From Streptomyces sp. NBC_00335 (lineage in GTDB: Bacteria > Actinomycetota > Actinomycetes > Streptomycetales > Streptomycetaceae), in assembly GCF_036127095.1 (NCBI RefSeq), contig NZ_CP108006.1, positions 1,674,001 through 1,738,000 of the forward strand: a stretch of DNA of 64,000 nucleotides, read 5' to 3'. The position numbers and the translations under genes are program-made. Below are positions 36,473 through 44,958 of the stretch, piece after piece. The notes below the pieces were generated by a model. It was not told the origin of the DNA, did not search any database, and saw only the letters and a list, made by a program, of their open reading frames with translations. Position 1 is the stretch's first letter. The number at the start of each line of letters is the position of its first letter.

Positions 36473-37081
36473 TCAGACCGCCTCAGACTGACGGGCGGCC
36501 GCGAGGCGGACCGCGTCGAGGATCTTCTCGTAGCCCGTGCAGCGGCAGAGGTTGCCGGACAGGGACTCGCGGATGTCCTGGTCGGACGGGGAGGGGTTCT
36601 CCTCCAGCAGCGCGTCTGCCTGGACCAGGAGGCCCGGGGTGCAGAAACCGCACTGCACGGCGCCGGCGTCGATGAACGCCTGCTGGATGGTGGAGAGCTC
36701 GACGCCCTCACCGGTCTGGGAGTCGCCCGGCTTGGCCTGCCACTGCTTGGCCGCGTCCAGGGTGACGCCGCCCTTGCTGCCGCAGCCGCCGCCGGTGCCG
36801 CAGGCACCGCCGTGGCCGTGCTCGTCGCGCTGCTTGGCGAACTCCGCCAGGCCCTCGACGGTCACGACGTCGCGGCCCTCGACCTGACCGGCCGCGACCA
36901 GACAGGAACAGACCGGCACGCCGTCGAGACGGACGGTGCAGGAACCGCACTCGCCCTGCTCACAGGCGTTCTTCGAACCGGGCAGGCCCAGGCGCTCGCG
37001 CAGGACGTAGAGAAGGGACTCGCCCTCCCAGACGTCGTCGGCTTCCTGCTGACGGCCGTTGACAGTGAAATTGACGCGCAT
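36473..37081 (-). CDS. Xanthine dehydrogenase-type 2Fe-2S subunit with a Gly/Cys-rich insert
   Basis: The 202-aa protein carries the plant-ferredoxin-type cluster ligands CEQGECGSC...C and the second cluster ligands CGFC...CRC of the molybdenum hydroxylase family. Usual family members are about 160-170 aa. The extra length lies at about residues 88-131 between the two cluster domains: GHGGACGTGGGCG followed by a lysine-containing linker with two more Cys. It passes electrons from the molybdenum site to FAD. Gaps to both neighbours are 2 bases. Confidence 0.92.
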   Translation of the reverse strand: MRVNFTVNGRQQEADDVWEGESLLYVLRERLGLPGSKNACEQGECGSCTVRLDGVPVCSCLVAAGQVEGRDVVTVEGLAEFAKQRDEHGHGGACGTGGGCGSKGGVTLDAAKQWQAKPGDSQTGEGVELSTIQQAFIDAGAVQCGFCTPGLLVQADALLEENPSPSDQDIRESLSGNLCRCTGYEKILDAVRLAAARQSEAV

Positions 37082-37083
37082 GA

Positions 37084-37980
37084 TTACGCAGCCCCTTCAA
37101 GCGAGCGGCCGTTGTTCGAACCGCGGTACTGCTCCCACGTCCAGACGAGCTGGCGGCGAGCCATGATGCCGACCGCGTGGCGGCGGTACTTCGCCGTGCC
37201 GCGGACGTCGTCGATCGGGTTGGCCGCGCCGGAGGCGAGGTCACCGAACTGCTTGGCGATCGACGGGGTGATGACCTTGCCGGACTCCCAGAAGCCGCCC
37301 TCTTCGAGCGCGGCGTTGAGGAACTCCTCGGCGGCCTTCGCCCGGATCGGGGTCGGCGCGGCCGAACCGATGCCGGTGCGGACCGTGCGGGTCTCGGGGT
37401 GCAGCGCCAGGCCGAACGCGCAGACGGCGATGACCATCGCGTTGCGGGAGCCGACCTTGGAGTACTGCTGGGGGCCGTCCGCCTTCTTGACGTGGACGGT
37501 CTTGATGAGCTCGTCGGCGGCCAGCGCGTTGCGCTTGACGCCGGTGTAGAACTCGTCGATCGGGATCAGGCGGGATCCGCGTACGGACTCCACCTCGACC
37601 TCGGCTCCCGCCGCGAGCAGCGCGGGGTGGGAGTCGCCGGCCGGCGAGGCGCAACCGAGGTTGCCGCCGACACCGCCGCGGTTACGGATCTGCGGGGACG
37701 CGACCGTGTGCGAGGCGAGCGCGAGTCCCGGAAGCTCCGTGCGGAGGTTCTCCATGATCTGCGTGTACGGGACGGAAGCGCCGAGCCGGACCACGTCCTC
37801 CCCGACCTCCCACTCCCGCAGGAGACCGATGCGGTTCAGGTCCAGGAGGTACTCCGGCCGACGGTGGTCGAAGTTGATCTCGACCATCACATCGGTGCCA
37901 CCCGCAATCGGCACAGCTGTGGGGAACTCGGCCTTAGCGGCGAGCGCCTCCTCCCAGCTGGCGGGGCGAAGGAAGTCCAT
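37084..37980 (-). CDS. Xanthine dehydrogenase-type FAD-binding subunit
   Basis: The 298-aa protein starts MDFLRPASWEEAL and has the FAD signature PIAGGTDVMVEI, then SPQIRNRGGVGGNLGCASPAGD, both diagnostic of the CO-dehydrogenase/xanthine-dehydrogenase FAD subunit. It delivers electrons to NAD. It is the first gene of the operon, and the 254-base gap to the divergent PucR gene holds the likely promoters. Confidence 0.93.
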   Translation of the reverse strand: MDFLRPASWEEALAAKAEFPTAVPIAGGTDVMVEINFDHRRPEYLLDLNRIGLLREWEVGEDVVRLGASVPYTQIMENLRTELPGLALASHTVASPQIRNRGGVGGNLGCASPAGDSHPALLAAGAEVEVESVRGSRLIPIDEFYTGVKRNALAADELIKTVHVKKADGPQQYSKVGSRNAMVIAVCAFGLALHPETRTVRTGIGSAAPTPIRAKAAEEFLNAALEEGGFWESGKVITPSIAKQFGDLASGAANPIDDVRGTAKYRRHAVGIMARRQLVWTWEQYRGSNNGRSLEGAA

Positions 37981-38234
37981 GTGCGGCTCTCTTCTTCTTA
38001 ATCGGGTCGTTCACTTCAAGCCAGGAGGCCCTTGGGCCCTCGACTGGTCGTTCACGTGCTGTTAACGCGGTGTGGACTCAGTACAGCGGCCATCCGTCCC
38101 TCGGGTGCAGTCACCGAAACCATGAAGGAGTTGGCTGGGGACCTCCCTCGTCTTGTAGATTCGTATGAAAGGCAGGATGCGACGACCTGCCCGATTTCCA
38201 ACGGCAACATTCGAGACAGATCGGCGGCGACATC

Positions 38235-39914
38235 ATGCGGCTGCGCGCACTGCTGGAAACCGAGGCGCTGGGGCTGCGGCTGCTGGGCGGCGAGGAAGAA
38301 CTCGACCGGACGGTCCGCGGGGTCATGACGACCGACCTGAGGGATCCCAGCCGATACCTATCCGGAGGGGAGCTAGTCCTCACTGGCCTGGCCTGGAGAC
38401 GAAATTCGGCCGACTCCGAGCCGTTCGTACGAATCCTCGCGAGCGCCGGAGTGGCCGGGCTCGCGGCCGGCGAGGCGGAACTGGGTGACATTCCCGACGA
38501 CCTGGTCACGGCGTGTCTGCGCAACCGTCTTCCGTTGTTCGCTGTAAACGAAGACGTTGCATTCGCCACCATCACCGAGTACGTGGTGCGGCAGGTGTCG
38601 GGAGAGCGTGCCGGGGACCTCGCGGCGGTCGTGGACCGCCATCGGCGGCTCATGACCTCCGGTCCCGCCGGTGGCGGACCCGATGTGGTGCTCGATCTGC
38701 TCACCACGGACCTCGATCTCCGGGCCTGGGTGCTCTCGCCCACGGGCCGGCAGATCGCCGGGGCGGGCGAGCCGCTGGCGCCGGGCATCTGCGCGGCACT
38801 GGCGAGCGAGCACCTCGCGGCGGTCCGGACGGGCCGCAGAGGCCCGCACCGGATCTCCCTCCAGGGTATTACCTACTCCCTCTTCCCGATCAGGGGACAC
38901 GGGCGCGGCCCCGCAGGTCCGGCGGCCCGGGACGTCCGCGAGAGCGTGCTCTCCGACTGGCTGCTGGCCGTCGAGGCCGACGCCGGCGACTGGCCGGCCG
39001 AGCGCCTCGACCTGCTCCAGGGCGTCACCCAGCTCATCGCCGTCGAGCGGGACCGCCGCGACGCGGCCCGTACGGTGCGCCGCCGCCTCGCCCAGGAGGT
39101 CCTGGAGCTGGTCCAGACGGGCGCCCCGCCCGCCGAGATCGCCGCCCGCCTGCGGGTGGCCGCGCCCGTCCTCCTGCCCGGCCTGGGCACCGCCCCGCAC
39201 TGGCAGGTCGTCGTGGCCCGGGTGGACTGGGACGGCGGTGACATCGCGGGCGGCCCCGTCGCCCAGTCGCTGCTGGAGGAGATCCTCGTCGACCCGTCGG
39301 TCTCCGGGCCCGAACCCTCGGACCGGATCGCCGTCGCGCACGCCGGGGACGAGGCGATCGCCCTCGTACCGCTGCCCGCGCCCGCCGGGGAGCCCGGCGA
39401 GGAGAAGGGCCCCGACACCGCCCTGCACGCGGAAACGCTGCTCGCGGCCGTACGGGACCCCCTGGCGGCCGGACTCGCCGACGACGGCCGGCTCACCCTG
39501 GGCGTCAGCGCGGCCGTGTCCTCCGCCGAAGGGCTCCGCGGGGCCCTGGAAGAGGCCCGGCACGCCCGCCGGGTCGCCGCGGCCCGCCCGGGCCGGGTCT
39601 GCGCCGCCGGGCACCACGAGCTCGCCTCGCACGTCCTGCTGCTCCCGTTCGTCCCGGACGACGTCCGCCGCGCCTTCACCGCCCGGCTGCTGGACCCGCT
39701 GCGGGACTACGACCGCCGCCACCGGGCGGAGCTCATCCCCACGCTCGAAGCCTTCCTGGACTGCGACGGCTCGTGGACCCGCTGCGCGACGCGGCTGCAC
39801 CTCCACGTCAACACGCTGAGGTACCGGGTCGGGCGAATCGAGCAGTTGACGGCACGGGATCTTTCCCGGCTGGAGGACAAGCTCGACTTCTTCCTCGCAC
39901 TGCGGATGAGCTGA
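38235..39914 (+). CDS. pucR: PucR-family transcriptional regulator
   Basis: The 559-aa protein has an N-terminal PucR domain (RLRALLETEALGLRLLGG... TTDLRDPSRYLSGGELVLTG) and a C-terminal PucR-type helix-turn-helix (LEAFLDCDGSWTRCATRLHLHVNTLRYRVGRIEQL). PucR regulators control purine and other nitrogen-compound catabolism. The divergent position to the dehydrogenase operon strongly suggests it controls that operon, and possibly the permease and xdhC. Effector unknown; allantoin or urate are plausible by analogy. Confidence 0.92.
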   Translation: MRLRALLETEALGLRLLGGEEELDRTVRGVMTTDLRDPSRYLSGGELVLTGLAWRRNSADSEPFVRILASAGVAGLAAGEAELGDIPDDLVTACLRNRLPLFAVNEDVAFATITEYVVRQVSGERAGDLAAVVDRHRRLMTSGPAGGGPDVVLDLLTTDLDLRAWVLSPTGRQIAGAGEPLAPGICAALASEHLAAVRTGRRGPHRISLQGITYSLFPIRGHGRGPAGPAARDVRESVLSDWLLAVEADAGDWPAERLDLLQGVTQLIAVERDRRDAARTVRRRLAQEVLELVQTGAPPAEIAARLRVAAPVLLPGLGTAPHWQVVVARVDWDGGDIAGGPVAQSLLEEILVDPSVSGPEPSDRIAVAHAGDEAIALVPLPAPAGEPGEEKGPDTALHAETLLAAVRDPLAAGLADDGRLTLGVSAAVSSAEGLRGALEEARHARRVAAARPGRVCAAGHHELASHVLLLPFVPDDVRRAFTARLLDPLRDYDRRHRAELIPTLEAFLDCDGSWTRCATRLHLHVNTLRYRVGRIEQLTARDLSRLEDKLDFFLALRMS

Positions 39915-39929
39915 GAAGATCCACCGCCT

Positions 39930-39949
39930 GACCGGCCGGGGGGCCGGTC
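39930..39949 (+). terminator. Hairpin after pucR
   Basis: GACCGGCC (39930-39937) pairs perfectly with GGCCGGTC (39942-39949) around a 4-G loop, 15 bases past the stop codon. Confidence 0.6.
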
Positions 39950-40103
39950 GGCGGCCGAGTGGGGGGCGGCCGGGGGCGACTGATGATCCGTCCGGACTTT
40001 GTGAAAGAGTTCACCCGACCCCTTGGCCGAACCTGCCGATCCGTGCTCTCATTTCGCCCCAGGGCTCAACGACGTGCTGCTTGGTTGCTTTGGGGAGGGC
40101 AAT

Positions 40104-40883
40104 GTGGCGGATACCGCCATGTCCAGTGCCGGAACTATCGGGGGAGACGACCCCCTCCAGCGGGCGATATGGCGGCTGCGCTCGCGCGGCTGTTGGACCG
40201 ACGCGGCGGCCCTGCTGACGCCGCACCTGTCCGATGCCGGAGCCGCCGTACAGCGGACCGGACTCCTGGTCGAGCGCTGCCTGTTCACGGGGCAGGGCTG
40301 GGCCGAGGCGGAGGACGCCCTGCGGGTGGCCGAAGCGGTCTCCCAGGACGACGACGACCGGGGCGCGGCCGCCTGCGAACGCGGTCACCTCGCGTACGCG
40401 GCGACCGTACTGGGCGTACGCGACCGGGCCGACGAGGCCCGCTCCGCGCTCGGCCGCGCGGCGGCCCTGCTGTCCCCCGGGTCGCGCACCCGGCCACTGC
40501 TGGACTTCCGGCGCGGCCTGGTCGCGGAGCACCTGGCGGACGCACCCTCCTCCGCCCTGCCCGCCTACAGGCGGGCCCACGCGGGCGCCCTGGCCCACGG
40601 GGACACCCTGCTGCTCTCCTTCACCTGGCGGCACCTGGCGGCGCTGGCCCTGCGGGACGGGGAGGTCGCCGAGGCCCGCAAGGGCTTCGCGGAGTCCCTC
40701 CGCATCCGGGAGGACCTGGGCTTCCTGGTCGGCACCGCCCCGGCGCTGGCGGCCCTGGCCGAAGCCGAACCGGAACCGGAGGCGGCCCGCCTCCGCGCGG
40801 AGGCCCGCCGCCTCTTCCACCTCCTGGGCGGAATCCCCACCTGGCTGGCAGACCAACTCCACCCCACCCCAACCCCTTCTTGA
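40104..40883 (+). CDS. TPR-like hypothetical protein
   Basis: The 259-aa product consists of helix pairs with Ala/Leu/Arg spacing like tetratricopeptide repeats (for example AEAEDALRVAEAV, DEARSALGRAAALL, AEARKGFAESLRIRE). It resembles the TPR part of larger regulators, but no DNA-binding or ATPase domain is attached. The GTG at 40104 is preceded by GGGGAGGG with 4 bases spacing, which decides the start over in-frame codons farther upstream. It is a monocistronic gene at the left side of a long repeat-rich spacer. Function unknown. Confidence 0.75.
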   Translation: MADTAMSSAGTIGGDDPLQRAIWRLRSRGCWTDAAALLTPHLSDAGAAVQRTGLLVERCLFTGQGWAEAEDALRVAEAVSQDDDDRGAAACERGHLAYAATVLGVRDRADEARSALGRAAALLSPGSRTRPLLDFRRGLVAEHLADAPSSALPAYRRAHAGALAHGDTLLLSFTWRHLAALALRDGEVAEARKGFAESLRIREDLGFLVGTAPALAALAEAEPEPEAARLRAEARRLFHLLGGIPTWLADQLHPTPTPS

Positions 40884-41632
40884 CGCGCCAGGCGGGCCTC
40901 CCCGACTCCGCGCCGGGCACCGTCCCGGCGGTGGCCCGGCGGGGTGCTCGCCACCCCCGTCCCGGCGTGGGGGGCCCGGTGGGCGGGTGGGGATGCCCTG
41001 CGGGGCGAAGTCCCCGACCCGCCCTTCCACCGTTCCCCGGGCTCCGCCCGGACCCGCGCCTCAAACGCCGGCGAGGCTGAGGATGCCCCGGGCTGCGCCC
41101 GGGAAGGGGCCCCGGGCTACGCCCGGACCCCTGGGGCTCCGCCCCAGACCCCGGTCCTCAAACGCCGGACGGCTGAAAAGACCCAACCCCCGGGCGACTG
41201 AAAGGGCCCCAGGCGGCTCCACGCCCCGGCCAGAGACGAAGCCACCCGAGCCGGGCACGTCGGCACCCCCAGTCGGGTGCATTGGCACCCCGGCCAGGAA
41301 CGGACGAACGCCGAGCCGGGCACGACACCCCCGGTCGAAGTCGGGGCACCCGAGCCGGGCATGCCGCCCCCCGGTCGGGGTTGGGGGCGCGCCGGGGTCG
41401 GGGACGGGGGCGGGGTGGGGTGTCGGCCTGGACGTAAAGCGTGATTTGTGGCGCAGGTACAGCCCGAACCCTGTCGGAGTAGAGCAGGGGGCGCCTAAAT
41501 CATGCAGTCCAGGCCGACACCCCACCCCGCCCCCGGCACCGGCCCCCACGCAGCCAGGCAGACGCCGACCACACCCCAGCCCCGCCGGCGTTTGAGGCGC
41601 AGGGGCCCGGGGGACCGGTCCCCCGGGATCCG
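40884..41632. repeat. Gene-free convergent spacer with three more CCTCAAACGCCGG repeats
   Basis: No credible gene is seen between the TPR-like gene and the GntR gene, which face each other. Copies of the dispersed repeat lie at 41059-41080 and 41156-41178 (forward) and 41577-41598 (inverted), together with the companion CCCTTCCACCGTTCCCCGGG and GCCCGGACCCCTGGGGCTCC segments also found at 19.8-19.9 kb. A large fold-back element lies inside (41405-41535). Confidence 0.75.
41405..41535. repeat. 131-nt fold-back element: 29-bp perfect arms plus nested stems
   Basis: Outer arms 41405-41433 and 41507-41535 are exact complements (29 bp). Inside, GCGTGATTT (41439-41447) pairs with AAATCATGC (41497-41505) with one G-U, GGCGC (41450-41454) with GCGCC (41491-41495), and CCCTG (41469-41473) with CAGGG (41485-41489). 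The inner part is much less GC-rich than the arms. It lies between two convergent genes. It could be a bidirectional terminator of unusual size, a structured RNA, or a mini inverted-repeat element with 29-bp ends. Confidence 0.85.
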
Positions 41633-42295
41633 TCAGGGGGACGCGAAGTGGGTGCGGATCAGGGACTCCGCCTCCGGGAGGTCGCCCGTGGAGAGGGCGG
41701 CCAGTACCGCCACGTGCTGCGCCGCGTCCGCGACGAGGTCCGCCCGGCGGATGCGGCGGGGGCCCGGCAGGGGCCACTGGGAGCGGCGGTGGAGGTCCTC
41801 CGCCACCAGAAGGAGCTGGGCGTTGCCCGCCAGCGCGAGCACCGCCCGGTGGAACGCCCGGTCCGCATCGGCGTACCGCGCCGCATCACCCGCGGCTGCC
41901 GCCGCCTCCGCCTCCGCCGCCGCAGGCACCACCGCGGCCCAGGCCCCCGCCGGCACCGTACGGGCCAGCCGCAGCATCACGGGCACTTCGAGCAACGCCC
42001 TGACCTCGGCCAGCTCCGCCAGCTCCCCGGGGGTCCGGGTCAGGACCCGGAAGCCCCGGTTCGGGAGGCATTCGACGACCCCCTCCAGCGCCAGCTGCTG
42101 CATCGCCTCGCGCACGGGCGTCGCGGAGACCCCGAACCGCTCCCCCAAGGCCGGCCCCGAGTAGATCTCCCCCGGTGCCAGCTCGCCCGCGAGCAGCGCC
42201 GCACGCAGGGCGTCGAGGATCTGCCCCCGCACGGAGTGGCGTACGACCTTCCGGTTCTGCTGCTCCGGTACCCGGGCTCGGGCCGTCTCGCGCAC
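41633..42295 (-). CDS. GntR-family (FadR/FCD) transcriptional regulator
   Basis: The 220-aa product has an N-terminal winged helix (VRGQILDALRAALLAGELAPGEIYSGPALGERFGVSATPVREAMQQLALEGVVE) and a C-terminal all-helical FCD ligand-binding domain with ADRAFHRAVLALAGN. I chose the GTG at 42295 because GGAGG stands 5 bases upstream; an in-frame ATG at 42349 would add 18 residues without a good ribosome binding site. FCD regulators usually sense small carboxylates. It is divergent from the FhuF-type gene, so the two share a short control region. Confidence 0.88.
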   Translation of the reverse strand: MRETARARVPEQQNRKVVRHSVRGQILDALRAALLAGELAPGEIYSGPALGERFGVSATPVREAMQQLALEGVVECLPNRGFRVLTRTPGELAELAEVRALLEVPVMLRLARTVPAGAWAAVVPAAAEAEAAAAAGDAARYADADRAFHRAVLALAGNAQLLLVAEDLHRRSQWPLPGPRRIRRADLVADAAQHVAVLAALSTGDLPEAESLIRTHFASP

Positions 42296-42364
42296 TCGGT
42301 CCTCCACGGGTTTCGATCTGCACCCGAAGAATAGCCCGCCTTCCCACACCCCACAGAGATCAGG

Positions 42365-42383
42365 TAAGGTAAGGCTTACCTGT
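42365..42383. promoter_or_regulatory. Iron box (DmdR/IdeR-type operator)
   Basis: TAAGGTAAGGCTTACCTGT matches 14 of 19 positions of the actinobacterial consensus TTAGGTTAGGCTAACCTAA, with a perfect AGGTAAG-G-CTTACCT palindrome at 42367-42381. It lies 29 bases upstream of the FhuF-type reductase ATG. The downstream gene should be repressed when iron is plentiful. Confidence 0.85.
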
Positions 42384-42411
42384 TAACGATCGCGTGATTC
42401 GGTGGTTCGCC

Positions 42412-43308
42412 ATGACCGTCACGGCCGTCGCGCCCGCCCAGGGCCACGTCCACCCCGTCCGCCCCGTACGCACCCCCGCCCCGGCCGGCTCTCCGGTGGC
42501 GGACGCCTACGCGCGGCTGACCGAGGCCTACGCCGGACTGCGCGTCACCGAGCTCGCCCCGCACGAACCCTCCCCTCGCGGTGTGGGGTGGGTCGGTGCG
42601 GACGAGCTCGCGGCGGGCGGCGAGGCCCTGGAGGCGTTCCTCGCGTGGGACGAGGCCCAGATCCTGCGCGACTACGGGCGCCCGGGCCGACCGGACGTCG
42701 TGGCGGGGTTCGGACTGCACCGGTACGCGTGGGAGGCCTGTCTGCTGTTCACGGCTCCCTGGTTCCTGGACCGGCGCGTGCCGCTCCTGCCCCCGGAGGC
42801 CGTGTCCTTCCACCGGACCGACGGCCGGATGGCAGTCCGCGTCCACTCCTTCGCCTGCCTGCCGGACGACCCGGCCGCAGCGCTCCCCGGGGCCCGGGTC
42901 GTGCCCGACGAGGACGCGCTGCGCGCAGAGGTACGGGCTGCGGTGGCCCAGCACCTCGAACCGCTCATGGAGGGCTTCGGCCCGCGCATGCGGCGCGGCC
43001 GGCGCGCCCTGTGGGGCATGGTGACCGACGACGTGGTCGAGAGCCTCTGGTACGTGGGCAACCTGCTCGGCGAAGCCGAGGAGCAGCGGGCGATGCGCGA
43101 GCTGGACCGGCTCTTCCCCGGCTCGACCGCCCCGTACACCGGCGGCGCCGGCTTCCGCACCCTCGAAGCCCCGGACGGCCGGGAGCTGCCCACCCGTGAC
43201 CGGGCGAGCTGCTGCTTCTTCTACACGATCCGCCCGGACGACACCTGCGTCACCTGCCCCCGCACCTGCGACGAGGACCGGATCACGCGCCTGACGGCCG
43301 ACGACTGA
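42412..43308 (+). CDS. FhuF-type (2Fe-2S) ferric-siderophore reductase
   Basis: The 298-aa protein ends with the FhuF-type cluster motif CC-x10-C-x2-C (RASCCFFYTIRPDDTCVTCP), followed by RTCDEDR. FhuF-like proteins reduce ferric siderophores in the cytoplasm to release iron. The iron box directly upstream fits this role. The start is the ATG at 42412; an in-frame GTG at 42394 would add six residues. No siderophore transporter or biosynthesis gene is in the window. Confidence 0.88.
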   Translation: MTVTAVAPAQGHVHPVRPVRTPAPAGSPVADAYARLTEAYAGLRVTELAPHEPSPRGVGWVGADELAAGGEALEAFLAWDEAQILRDYGRPGRPDVVAGFGLHRYAWEACLLFTAPWFLDRRVPLLPPEAVSFHRTDGRMAVRVHSFACLPDDPAAALPGARVVPDEDALRAEVRAAVAQHLEPLMEGFGPRMRRGRRALWGMVTDDVVESLWYVGNLLGEAEEQRAMRELDRLFPGSTAPYTGGAGFRTLEAPDGRELPTRDRASCCFFYTIRPDDTCVTCPRTCDEDRITRLTADD

Positions 43309-43323
43309 GCGAAGCGGTCCGGC

Positions 43324-43485
43324 CTACGGCGCCAGGGTCCGCAGTACGCAGAACTCGCTGCCCTCGGGATCGGCCATGACCTCCCGGCTCCGATCCGGGC
43401 CCTGTCCCACGTCCGCCCTGGTGGCGCCGAGGCCGAGCAGCCTGGTCACCTCGTCCTCGGTACTGGCGTCGATCGGGCTGACCAG
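43324..43485 (-). pseudogene. 3' remnant of a VOC/glyoxalase gene
   Basis: On the minus strand about 53 codons read LVSPIDASTEDEVTRLLGLG, then ATRADVGQGPD and VMADPEGSEFCVLRTLAP before TAG. This is the C-terminal part of an actinomycete glyoxalase-like protein (the A-D-P-E-G-x-E-F-C-V pattern). The frame upstream has no VOC-like N-terminal half and no sensible start. The gene is therefore broken, probably by a deletion between the FhuF gene and the DUF2637 gene. Confidence 0.7.
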
Positions 43486-43816
43486 ACCTTCTCCGGGGCA
43501 GTGTGGACCGGCGCCGCGCAGGGCGCCGAAGGGCGGCCGGTGTCACCCACCCGGCCGTACGCCCGCCACCGAGTTTCCGCGCCGCCGCCCCCGCCGACTC
43601 AACCCACCCGTCCGGCTGACGAAAATCGAACTCAACTCGTCCCACACGAGCGGGAGTTCGATCCGCAACACCCTATCCGGCGGGCTCCGCCCCCCGTTGG
43701 CGTCCACTTGCCCCGAAACCCGCGTGTACGGCTCACCGGCTGCGCCACTATGGCGCCCGGAAAGCCGCACCGGCCACAAGCCGAACAGCCGCATACGCGA
43801 GGCAAGGGACAACCGC
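43486..43816. other. Spacer upstream of the DUF2637 gene
   Basis: No gene is supported here. The only clear structure is the nested hairpin at 43625-43662. The remainder is ordinary GC-rich sequence; AAGGGA before the ATG at 43817 serves as ribosome binding site for the next gene. Confidence 0.5.
43625..43662. repeat. Nested hairpin in the DUF2637 upstream region
   Basis: ATCGAACTC (43625-43633) pairs perfectly with GAGTTCGAT (43654-43662); inside, CTCGT (43636-43640) pairs with ACGAG (43646-43650) around a 5-nt loop. AAAA just left of it gives TTTT on the minus strand, as for a leftward intrinsic terminator, but no intact leftward gene ends here. It may have belonged to the lost VOC region or act in the DUF2637 leader. 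Confidence 0.6.
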
Positions 43817-44902
43817 ATGAGACTGACCGACATATCGCTGGACTGGCTGCTGCCCGGCAGCCTGCTGATCCTGGGCGTACTTGCGGCAGTGGCGGTACTG
43901 GCCCGGGGCAAGCGCGAAGGCGAGAAGGCGGGGGTCGCCGAGGACAGCTGGGAGCGCAGCGAGGAGCGGCGGCGGCGCAAGGAAGCCGTCTACGGGACCG
44001 CCTCGTACGTCCTGCTGTTCTGCTGCGCGGCGGTCGCCGCGGCGCTCTCCTTCCACGGGCTGGTCGGCTTCGGCCGGCAAAACCTCAACCTGTCCGGGGG
44101 CTGGGAGTACCTGGTCCCCTTCGGTCTCGACGGCGCCGCCATGTTCTGTTCGGTGCTCGCCGTCCGCGAGGCCAGCCACGGCGACGCGGCCCTCGGTTCG
44201 CGCATGCTGGTCTGGCTGTTCGCGGGAGCCGCCGCCTGGTTCAACTGGGTGCACGCCCCGCGCGGATTCGGCCACGACGGCGCTCCGCAGTTCTTCTCCG
44301 GCATGTCCCTCTCGGCGGCCGTGCTCTTCGACCGCGCGCTGAAGCAGACCCGCCGGGCCGCGCTGCGCGAACAGGGCCTGATCCCGAGGCCGTTGCCGCA
44401 GATCCGGATGGTCCGCTGGCTGCGGGCGCCCCGGGAGACCTTCGGCGCCTGGTCGCTGATGCTGCTGGAGGGGGTCCGCACGCTCGACGAGGCCGTGGAC
44501 GAGGTGCGCGAGGACAAGAAGGAGAAGGAGAACGACCGGCACCGCCGACGGGAGCAACACCGCCTGGACCGGGCGCACATCAAGGCGCTCGGCCGGCAGA
44601 ACCGGGCGTTCGGGCGCGTGGCCCGCGCCCGTCAGGTCGAGGCGCCGGGGCTGGCCCCCGGAGCGGGCTCCGCGCCGGTCGGCGCGGAGCCGGCCATAGC
44701 GGAAACCGGACAGCTGCCCCTACGGCGCCGGCCCTCCCTGCAGGCCGTGAGCGGAACGGAAGCCCATCACACGGCCGAGAAGGCCGACACGGTCGTCGGC
44801 TCCCGGACGGTGGATCTCACCGCCGAGGACGATACGCAGACGCTCCCCCGGCTCGACTCGCTGGAACGCAAACTGAAGGATCTGGAGCAGCAGTTCGGAT
44901 GA
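43817..44902 (+). CDS. DUF2637 membrane protein
   Basis: The 361-aa protein has four hydrophobic segments, near residues 10-28, 61-82, 93-112 and 131-150, then a long charged C-terminal half with a Lys/Glu/Arg-rich coiled-coil-like stretch (DKKEKENDRHRRREQHRLDRAH) and a C-terminal heptad-like LDSLERKLKDLEQQFG. DUF2637 proteins are common in actinomycetes, including on mobile elements, and lack a known function. The cytoplasmic coiled coil suggests assembly with partners. The next gene is convergent, an RsbW-type ATPase. Confidence 0.82.
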   Translation: MRLTDISLDWLLPGSLLILGVLAAVAVLARGKREGEKAGVAEDSWERSEERRRRKEAVYGTASYVLLFCCAAVAAALSFHGLVGFGRQNLNLSGGWEYLVPFGLDGAAMFCSVLAVREASHGDAALGSRMLVWLFAGAAAWFNWVHAPRGFGHDGAPQFFSGMSLSAAVLFDRALKQTRRAALREQGLIPRPLPQIRMVRWLRAPRETFGAWSLMLLEGVRTLDEAVDEVREDKKEKENDRHRRREQHRLDRAHIKALGRQNRAFGRVARARQVEAPGLAPGAGSAPVGAEPAIAETGQLPLRRRPSLQAVSGTEAHHTAEKADTVVGSRTVDLTAEDDTQTLPRLDSLERKLKDLEQQFG

Positions 44903-44958
44903 TCACCTGACGGGCCCGGGCCCGTCCGGGATCCGGCTCGCGGGGTCCGCCCGTCCGC

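Noticed and set aside
30972..39914. Treating the purine-oxidation locus as a mobile island
   Set aside because: Base composition, operon logic and the divergent PucR are those of a resident catabolic locus, with no flanking repeats or integrase.
41061..41777. A 238-codon leftward frame across the repeat-rich spacer
   Set aside because: It is built of Pro/Gly/Arg low complexity, runs through the fold-back element and dispersed repeats, and overlaps the GntR gene end.
43625..43670. A tRNA-like or attachment-site sequence (GAGTTCGAT next to stems)
   Set aside because: The TTCGA is in a stem arm rather than a T-loop, no acceptor or anticodon arm is present, and there is no integrase.
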